Source of the DNA: an uncultured Lachnospiraceae bacterium
GTDB lineage: Bacteria; Bacillota; Clostridia; Lachnospirales; Lachnospiraceae
Length of the DNA: 19,365 nucleotides
NCBI GenBank assembly: GCA_947177515.1
Contig: CAMWUU010000015.1
Location: 1 to 19,365 of the forward strand
Direction of reading: 5' to 3'
Shown: in pieces, positions 13,461 through 19,365 of the stretch
Position numbering within the stretch: position 1 is the first letter of the stretch
How the letters are laid out: each line of letters starts with the position of its first letter
The notes under the pieces: model-generated
Seen by the model: the letters and a program-made list of their open reading frames with translations, nothing else
What the model was told of the DNA's origin: nothing
Databases searched by the model: none
Program-made: the position numbers and the translations under genes

Positions 13461-16160
13461 TCACCTCATACCAGAGCGCTGCAAACCCAATCCCCTCAGA
13501 TAAATATCTGGGAAGTGGTAACGGACAGAATCCGATACTTTCCTCTGATACTGTTTTAAAACCCCAATATTAATCAAATTTAGTATTTCTTCTTTTGGAT
13601 TTAAAAATCCACTGCTCCTAAGTGCATCATTAAGCACATCTTCACTAGCAGGCGACCCTTGAACAGTATCTTTCAGGCTGTCAAAAAATCTGGCATATTC
13701 AATAAATTCCTCCTTCAAATCAATCACTCTCTTTTCGGATACTTCTGGCAAAACATCTTCAAAACATCTTGGACGGATCATACTCCGAAATAAAGAAGGA
13801 TTTCCTTCCTTTTGAAGTTCCATTTCTTTCCTGGCTGCTTTTGCAAAAATGTCAATCATACTTCTAGGTACAATCGCCCCCTGCGTATCTGCCAGCCTGT
13901 TCTTAAACCAGTTATAGGTAGATGCCTTATTGCCACTACCCATTTTCACCCCAATCAAAACAGACAGCATCTCCCTGTTTTCTTCCTCATTCACTGTCGG
14001 AATATACCCTAATCCAGATACTTCACTCACTTGTTTTTTCACTATTTTCTCATATAGAAGCCTCATTGGTTCGGATACACTTATAGATCGTTTCCAAATC
14101 ATTCCAAATAGTTGATCATATTCCCATGCTATGGTAACAGAATAATTTTTTAATTTAACTTTATCGGGTACATTAACCTCCCTATCATAAATATCTTTCC
14201 GCAAAAAAATCTTGCTTCTTATATTTTGTAAAGTATTTTCATTCATATACCACATGTTAATTAATGCACTGACAAACGCTTTTCTATCTTTTGGAGCCAC
14301 AATACGATCCAGTGCATCATATATAATGGTCACCACCTTGTTTTTCCTGCCGTACTCCCTGTTAACCTCCTCCAATAATTTTTTCAACAAAAATGCGGTG
14401 TCCCCTGTTAAAAGCTGATATTGTCCAACGCCCAATGGGCTGCGGAATAAATCTCCCATCGGGCTTTTAAAAATCGTCTTTTCCAGCTCACAGTCATTTT
14501 CCAACAGAATCCTTACTGTTTCATAATATAAAAATCCTCTGATCTGCTCTTCATTTGCCAAGCAGCCAAAAATGTCAATGTAATCTGTTGCATGTGAGGT
14601 TCCTACGATCCATTCCGTATGTTCGTATTGCTCTATATTTACATTTAAATATCTTGCAAGCGCTTTTGCATATCCATTATTTTTCAGTGCACTGAATAAT
14701 GCAGTTTTCCCCACTCCTTTCTGACCAAGAACTAAAAATTTTCTCTGATCAAAAATAAAATTATAGCCTTTTAAAGGGTAGAAATTATTTTTCAAATCTT
14801 TTTCCGTTGCAAATTCATCCTCCGCCGCCGCTGTTTCCAGTCCACCAATAATATCAGAAAACGCCTGTACAATTTCTTTAGATTCCGGGACATTTCCCAC
14901 TACTTCAGCCTCCACCAAACGGTCTTGTAAAGTATCTTCAATTACATTCACAATGCTGGTATATTCTGTTTCCTGATCATCATACCCTTTCCGTAACTGG
15001 TCAACTGATGTAATCACTTCCAGACCGGCATTATATGTTATATGAATCGGATAATGTTCTGATGTTTCATCTTCTATCATTATTTCATTGTCATGATATC
15101 TTCTATCACATGAACATAAAACGTTATAAGAACCCTCAATATACATTTTCTTTTCCAACTGAGCCAACGTTTCGTTTACCGGAACTTTACTGTTCACTAA
15201 TAAAAATTCTGTATCACTGCTTTTTAAAATTGGAAGTGTCATCCTCATTCCTTCAATATTCTGTTTGCTCCCATAAAAAAACAGCACAGCAAGGTCAGAA
15301 TATCTGGTCAATGTTATCCCGCCAATCTGATGGATTCCAGATCTTGTATCAATAAAAATATAATCCGGTTCCAAAAAAATATCTATCTTTGTCAATAACA
15401 AATCTATCGGTGTTTTTTCTCCATCGTAAGCAGGAACATCCATGTCAAACCTCATTAAATTTTTACGGTAAGTTTCGATGTCATTACGGGCTGCCACCCC
15501 CACAGCAGGCAAAATATAGATTTCCCCACCATACTGGTTTACATGACAATACTCTCCTACCGGATAAAGGTATTCATCAATATTTATCGCATCTGGACAG
15601 GCGTTGCATTCCACAAAAAAATCCAATATCCCGTACTGGGATAGCGTTTCTTCCGGAAAAAAACTGGAAACTCCTGGAGCTTCCAAATCAAAATCTAATA
15701 CAACTACTTTTTTCCCTCTTTTTGCGACTCCAATTGCTGCCATCATCATGGTAGTTGTTCTTCCCACACCACCCTTAAAAGAATAAAAACTTACCAGCTT
15801 GCTGTGTAGCGGACATTTCGCTCTCTTCTTCCTTTTCGCATCCCAATATACATTAGTTATATATTTTTCAAATACCCAGATCCGATCCTTAACAGGAGTA
15901 CTTTCCTTTTTCCACCCCTCAATTTCCATCCTAGCAAAATAATTATCTTCGTACCGTTCACATGTCCCCAGCCATACATCAATCTCATCTGTCAGTTGTT
16001 TTTTCAAATTCTCTAAGATATCGTCCACTTTGGAATCAACATACACAATTATTTTTCCATAAACATTCTGGATAATATAAAACATTGCATCCATATATAT
16101 TCCAGTAAATTTAGCTACAATATCAACTGTCCTGCCCAGCACTTCATTGTTATGTATCAT
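13461..16160 (-). CDS. KGGVGR-motif ParA/MinD-like ATPase fused to a second P-loop ATPase with C-terminal winged helix; candidate conflict-system core
   Basis: The 899 residues read as a modular double NTPase. Residues 1-115 form an alpha/beta segment (GKIIVYVDSKVDDI, later RIWVFEKYITNVYW) typical of what precedes KGGVGR domains. A deviant Walker A, FKGGVGRTTT (128-137), begins a MinD/ParA-type ATPase, with VVVLDFDLEAPG (152-163) and FIDTRSG (269-275). A linker (about 400-465) leads to a second P-loop, LGQKGVGKT (478-486). Its Walker B is VVTIIYDALDRI (609-620), and a LRKDIYDR stretch (653-660) resembles an AAA/STAND sensor region. The last 60 or so residues look like a winged helix. The start overlaps the HEPN gene stop by ATGA, so translation is coupled. 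Codons are AT-rich compared with the flanks. Such fusions are associated with bacterial conflict or defence systems, but no named system is recognised. The ATPase assignments are secure; the biological role is inferred. Confidence 0.85.
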   Translation of the reverse strand: MIHNNEVLGRTVDIVAKFTGIYMDAMFYIIQNVYGKIIVYVDSKVDDILENLKKQLTDEIDVWLGTCERYEDNYFARMEIEGWKKESTPVKDRIWVFEKYITNVYWDAKRKKRAKCPLHSKLVSFYSFKGGVGRTTTMMMAAIGVAKRGKKVVVLDFDLEAPGVSSFFPEETLSQYGILDFFVECNACPDAINIDEYLYPVGEYCHVNQYGGEIYILPAVGVAARNDIETYRKNLMRFDMDVPAYDGEKTPIDLLLTKIDIFLEPDYIFIDTRSGIHQIGGITLTRYSDLAVLFFYGSKQNIEGMRMTLPILKSSDTEFLLVNSKVPVNETLAQLEKKMYIEGSYNVLCSCDRRYHDNEIMIEDETSEHYPIHITYNAGLEVITSVDQLRKGYDDQETEYTSIVNVIEDTLQDRLVEAEVVGNVPESKEIVQAFSDIIGGLETAAAEDEFATEKDLKNNFYPLKGYNFIFDQRKFLVLGQKGVGKTALFSALKNNGYAKALARYLNVNIEQYEHTEWIVGTSHATDYIDIFGCLANEEQIRGFLYYETVRILLENDCELEKTIFKSPMGDLFRSPLGVGQYQLLTGDTAFLLKKLLEEVNREYGRKNKVVTIIYDALDRIVAPKDRKAFVSALINMWYMNENTLQNIRSKIFLRKDIYDREVNVPDKVKLKNYSVTIAWEYDQLFGMIWKRSISVSEPMRLLYEKIVKKQVSEVSGLGYIPTVNEEENREMLSVLIGVKMGSGNKASTYNWFKNRLADTQGAIVPRSMIDIFAKAARKEMELQKEGNPSLFRSMIRPRCFEDVLPEVSEKRVIDLKEEFIEYARFFDSLKDTVQGSPASEDVLNDALRSSGFLNPKEEILNLINIGVLKQYQRKVSDSVRYHFPDIYLRGLGLQRSGMR

Positions 16161-16627
16161 ATCGTATTTCCTCCTACTACAATCTTTGCCACAAATTTAA
16201 AAATATATTCGCTCTCCTGCATATATTTTTTACAATATTCCTCCTCATACCATTTAGTATGATCACCATAACGGTAAGCTGGATCCCAATGTGGATATCC
16301 ATCTCTTCCAACAAAGATATAAGGACATTCTTTGTTACAATCTAACCGATACATCGGGGAAATACCCGTGGTCATCGAAAGCCAATCATTTAACTGTTGA
16401 TTTAGTTTCGAAGTACTGTGCCTAAAATCCTTCAAATCATTCACTGTATACGAAGTTCCATCCTGTTTGTTTGCATGTTCCTGCAAAATATATTTCAACG
16501 CACATTCCAAAACATAACCACATAAATAACAACAATTATAATATTCACCCTTATCGTACAAAATCCTTGAATCCCGATACATCCGTTCCAACGTTTTTAA
16601 AAAGTCAACTTGCTTCATTTGTGGCAT
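16157..16627 (-). CDS. HEPN-like small protein coupled to the KGGVGR ATPase
   Basis: This 156-residue, largely helical protein resembles the HEPN superfamily, which includes RNA-cleaving effectors and nucleotide-binding partners of conflict systems. The key segment is EYYNCCYLCGYVLECALKYI (28-47), matching the HEPN helix with its A/C-x-x-GYxxE-xALK pattern. Later, YPHWDPAYRYGD (111-122) matches the tryptophan and RY region often seen in HEPN proteins. The ribonuclease motif R-x4-6-H is not present: the nearest arrangement is R119-x3-H123, and FRH at 68-70 has no spacing. It may therefore be non-catalytic or an atypical nuclease. Start chosen at 16627 with AAGGAG seven bases upstream; Met4 is possible. 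It ends in an ATGA overlap with the ATPase. Cysteine content is high (eight). It is the first gene of the operon behind a dyad-overlapped promoter. Confidence 0.7.
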   Translation of the reverse strand: MPQMKQVDFLKTLERMYRDSRILYDKGEYYNCCYLCGYVLECALKYILQEHANKQDGTSYTVNDLKDFRHSTSKLNQQLNDWLSMTTGISPMYRLDCNKECPYIFVGRDGYPHWDPAYRYGDHTKWYEEEYCKKYMQESEYIFKFVAKIVVGGNTI

Positions 16628-16752
16628 AATTCTTCTCCTTATAAAACCTTCCCCAACATGAACATTCGAAATAAATATGGGTCTTTCTTTACGGAATACC
16701 TCCTATTTCACGGTAAAAGATCCATTACCATTCAGCTTGATCAGATATCCGA

Positions 16753-16798
16753 ATACTGGACACAACATGATTTCAACCAACCATATTATGTCCAGTAT
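16753..16798. promoter_or_regulatory. Perfect 10+10 bp dyad overlapping the HEPN promoter (candidate operator)
   Basis: ATACTGGACA (16753-16762) and its exact reverse complement TGTCCAGTAT (16789-16798) are separated by 26 bp. The inner flanks pair partly (AA/TT, AT/AT), lengthening the dyad. The right arm covers five of the six -10 bases of the predicted promoter. Because that arm is mostly upstream of the start site, a transcript could not contain the full hairpin. A DNA operator for a dimeric or looping regulator fits better than an RNA structure. No T-run follows, so it is not a terminator. The regulator is not visible in the window. Confidence 0.55.
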
Positions 16799-16822
16799 AC
16801 CATAAATTTCTCTTAATTGAAA
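16794..16822 (-). promoter_or_regulatory. Extended -10 promoter for the HEPN-KGGVGR operon
   Basis: On the minus strand TGG-TATACT gives a TGn-extended -10 with the hexamer at 16794-16799. The -35 at 17 bp spacing is weak (TTTCAA, 16817-16822), which extended -10 promoters tolerate. The predicted start near 16787 leaves a leader of about 160 nt before the ATG at 16627. That leader contains a free-standing AGGAGG at about 16704-16709 with no usable start codon after it. Confidence 0.5.
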
Positions 16823-16840
16823 GTAATTTTTTTTCCTGTT

Positions 16841-19365
16841 CTATTCCATTTCTATCCGGCTCCCCACCTGATCCCTATTCCGGTATTTTGTAACAATGAT
16901 CTTTTTTTCAATCCGCTCCTTTAACTCCGAAACATGGGAGATCACCCCCACTAGGCGGCTGCCTTCGGTCAGGCGCATAAGCGCCTTCATAGCCTGGTTT
17001 AACGCGTCCTCATCCAAAGAGCCAAACCCCTCATCAATAAACATGGACTCGATCCTTATCCCACCGGCACAGGACTGGATTTCATCCGAAAGACCGAGAG
17101 CTAGGGATAAAGAAGCTTCAAAAGATTCACCGCCAGATAGTGTTTTTACACTGCGCTTTGTCGCATTGTAATGATCAATCACACAAAGTTCCAAGCCCGT
17201 TTTTTCCTTGAGGTTCCCGCTATTGGTTTCACGCATAAGTTCATACTGTCCGCCACTCATTGTCAAAAGCCGCAGATTTGCACGCCTGAGAATCCGGTCA
17301 AAATATGCCATCTGGACATAGGTTTCCAGTTCCATCTTCGATTTTCCTTTTACATTTCCTTTTGCCGTATCGGACAATGCTTTGATCCAAATATATTTCT
17401 CTTCCACCTCCAAAATAGCTTCCTGTTGTCCGCTTGCCTTTTTTAAAATATCCCGGTTCGTGAAAATGGCACTTTTCTTCCCATCGCGCTCTCTTCCTAA
17501 TTCCTTTTTCTCCTGCTGCCACTTTGCATTTCTCTCACGCACTGCTTCCTCCTTCGTGTCCGCTGCCGCACCCGCAGCAAAAATCTGCTTTTGCAACATT
17601 TCAATTGAAGCAGTCAGGCCATCCTTTTGCGTTTTACATTTATCATACTCCTCCTTCGCTGTTTTAAGCATACTTTCCAAATTTCCCCTTTTTTCTTCTA
17701 ATAACCGGATCTGTTCTTTGACGGTTTCTTTAGAACCCGCTCCCAATTGCTGCTTTAAATCGTCGATCTCCTTTTTCTTCGCTTCGCATTCTGCCAATTT
17801 CCCCGCCAGAAAAACATGGCTTTCCTGGATTTGCTGATCAAGCGCCTTGATTTTTTCCCCCCTATCTAAAATCCCCTGTTCCAGGTGCTGTTTTTTCAAC
17901 AATTTTCCCCGATTTTCTTCCAGTTCACCCAACAATCCCCCTAACCGTTCTTCGCACTCCTGCTTCATCTCTCCCGCTATACCACCCAAAACTTCATCCG
18001 GAATTTCATCAGCTTGCTGATACTTTCCGCACCTTCCCGGATCCTGTGCACAGAGGCTTTTAAAAAGCTGCTGCGCCCGATCACGCCGCAGGCTTTTTAT
18101 TCCCTCTAATTCCTTTTCTAATTTTCTAATTTTTTCCTTACTATCAGAAAGCGTCTTTTCTGTTTGCTGCTGTTTCGCTTCTAATTCCCTGCGGCGGGCA
18201 ATGGATTCTGTCAACCGACCTGCAACCTCCTTCAATGCTTTCCCACAGTCCTGCATTGCCGAAAATGCCAACTGCAATTTCCCGGAAATCATCTGCAAAA
18301 CATCTTCTTGCCCATCTTGTCTGCCATCCTCCCCGGAAAAGGAAAACGAAAAAAGTACCTTGTTAACTTCCTGCTTTCTGTGCTGTACCAGATACGACAC
18401 CGCTTCCCCGCACAAATCCCCTGCTTTTTCCAACTCCCTTCCAATCTGCTTTGTCAGGGTTTTGATCTGTCCGGTCTGCTCTGCCCTCCATGCCATCTTC
18501 TCATTGATCTTTTCCTGTATTTTCATCTTCTGTTCCTCCCCTTGCCCTACTTCCTTAGTTAGCATCTCCTGACGTTTTTTATCCTCCTCTGCGCGTGTTA
18601 GTTCTTTCTTAGAAATACTTAACTGCTTCCGCAGATAATCCTCCATTTCTTCTTTACTGCCCACGGATTCCGGGAATGAAAGTCCCAAAACCATCCGCTC
18701 CCATAAAAGGCACGCCTCCTCCAATTTCCCCTTTACTGCTGCCAATGCCTGGCCTTCCTGCTGTAACAACGCATCCCTTTTTGCCTGTTCCTCTTCCCCC
18801 TCTTTTTGCAGTCTGTCCAATTCCTCCCTGCGCTTTTGTTCTTCCTGTGCTTTTTTCACCTGCAAAGCAAGTTCCTTCTCTTTTTCATCAATCTGCTCCC
18901 CTTTTCTTGTAATCCACTCCTGCAATACAAATAAATCGATATTTTCCCTATTTTCATCCACCCCATCCCCACCTAAAATATGGTCTGCCAAGCGCAGGAC
19001 AACCTGTTTTTGTTCCTTAAGCCGCTCATGCCAATGTCCGGCTTTGGCACTAAGCCCTTCCACTTTCCGTTCCGCCTCGCTATACTGCTCTTTCTTCTGT
19101 CCAACTTCCTCTTTCGTCGGTGCTGTATCCGGTATTTTGGCAAGATTTGGATGGTGTATGGAACCGCAGACCGGACAGGGGCTGCCTTCCTTTAACGGGA
19201 GGGCGAGTATCCCCGCCTGTGCATTAAGGAAATGTTGTTCCGCCTCCCGGTAATCCCCACCAATCCTGTCCCTATATTCTGCTGCCACACGGTATTCCTC
19301 CTGCGTTAAACGCAGATTTTCCTGAAAAGTTTTAAGGCACCCAATTTTTTCCAAAAGTTCTTCAC
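16841..19365 (-). CDS. sbcC: SbcC/Rad50-family exonuclease ATPase subunit, C-terminal part (5' end beyond window)
   Basis: SbcC is the SMC-like ATPase that partners the SbcD nuclease to process hairpins, blocked DNA ends and replication intermediates. The frame is open at the right edge (codons GAA GAA CTT before a TTG at 19354), so the N-terminal Walker A half is missing. The visible part begins in coiled coil and contains the zinc hook CPVCGSIHHPN around 19145-19177. A long coiled coil rich in Glu/Lys/Gln follows. The C-terminal ABC half has the LTMSGGQYEL segment, signature LSGGESFE (about 17120-17145), Walker B MFIDEGFGSLDED (17006-17044) and the VISHVSEL switch region. The stop is at 16841. 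No terminator was found before the HEPN promoter, which lies just downstream. sbcD is probably upstream, outside the window. Confidence 0.93.
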   Translation of the reverse strand, partial: EELLEKIGCLKTFQENLRLTQEEYRVAAEYRDRIGGDYREAEQHFLNAQAGILALPLKEGSPCPVCGSIHHPNLAKIPDTAPTKEEVGQKKEQYSEAERKVEGLSAKAGHWHERLKEQKQVVLRLADHILGGDGVDENRENIDLFVLQEWITRKGEQIDEKEKELALQVKKAQEEQKRREELDRLQKEGEEEQAKRDALLQQEGQALAAVKGKLEEACLLWERMVLGLSFPESVGSKEEMEDYLRKQLSISKKELTRAEEDKKRQEMLTKEVGQGEEQKMKIQEKINEKMAWRAEQTGQIKTLTKQIGRELEKAGDLCGEAVSYLVQHRKQEVNKVLFSFSFSGEDGRQDGQEDVLQMISGKLQLAFSAMQDCGKALKEVAGRLTESIARRRELEAKQQQTEKTLSDSKEKIRKLEKELEGIKSLRRDRAQQLFKSLCAQDPGRCGKYQQADEIPDEVLGGIAGEMKQECEERLGGLLGELEENRGKLLKKQHLEQGILDRGEKIKALDQQIQESHVFLAGKLAECEAKKKEIDDLKQQLGAGSKETVKEQIRLLEEKRGNLESMLKTAKEEYDKCKTQKDGLTASIEMLQKQIFAAGAAADTKEEAVRERNAKWQQEKKELGRERDGKKSAIFTNRDILKKASGQQEAILEVEEKYIWIKALSDTAKGNVKGKSKMELETYVQMAYFDRILRRANLRLLTMSGGQYELMRETNSGNLKEKTGLELCVIDHYNATKRSVKTLSGGESFEASLSLALGLSDEIQSCAGGIRIESMFIDEGFGSLDEDALNQAMKALMRLTEGSRLVGVISHVSELKERIEKKIIVTKYRNRDQVGSRIEME

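Overview
The window looks like a low-to-moderate GC Firmicute chromosome, most likely a Clostridia/Lachnospiraceae-type gut anaerobe. This is inferred from gene content (yicC-remA-rpoZ cluster, UPF0237/UPF0210 pair, tandem LCP proteins, small alarmone synthetase), AGGAGG-type ribosome binding sites and sigma-A-like promoters. Every convincing gene is on the minus strand, so transcription runs from high to low coordinates. No tRNA, rRNA, CRISPR array, transposase or integrase was seen, and no stretch longer than about 300 bases lacks a gene.

Layout in the direction of transcription: (1) 19365-16841, the C-terminal part of the SbcC DNA-repair ATPase, cut by the window edge. (2) 16627-13461, an AT-rich two-gene operon made of a small HEPN-like protein whose stop overlaps the start of an 899-residue protein. 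The larger protein carries a KGGVGR ParA/MinD-type ATPase, a second P-loop ATPase and a probable winged-helix tail. It has its own extended -10 promoter, overlapped by a perfect 10+10 bp dyad. This is the best candidate for an undescribed (possibly anti-phage or conflict) system. (3) 13191-10945, two COG0523/CobW-like GTPases. One has a CxCC motif and a long histidine-rich metal-binding insert built from 54-bp DNA repeats. The other lacks CxCC and appears fused to a YcgQ/DUF1980-like C-terminal domain. A roughly 170-nt leader precedes the pair.

(4) 10807-5315, a housekeeping run led by a near-consensus promoter: yicC, remA, rpoZ, a WalJ/YycJ-type metallo-hydrolase, an ACT-domain protein (UPF0237), a PFL-like protein (UPF0210) and the PepD dipeptidase. 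The guanylate kinase gene usually found between remA and rpoZ is missing. (5) 5225-1, a cell-envelope/stress/translation run behind its own promoter: two tandem LytR-CpsA-Psr proteins, a RelQ-like (p)ppGpp synthetase and an RsmF-like rRNA m5C methyltransferase cut by the left edge.

The housekeeping genes link RNA metabolism, transcription, peptide turnover, wall polymer attachment and stringent response. The HEPN/KGGVGR operon sits between sbcC and the metal GTPases, differs in base composition and carries its own control region, as expected of an inserted accessory cassette.
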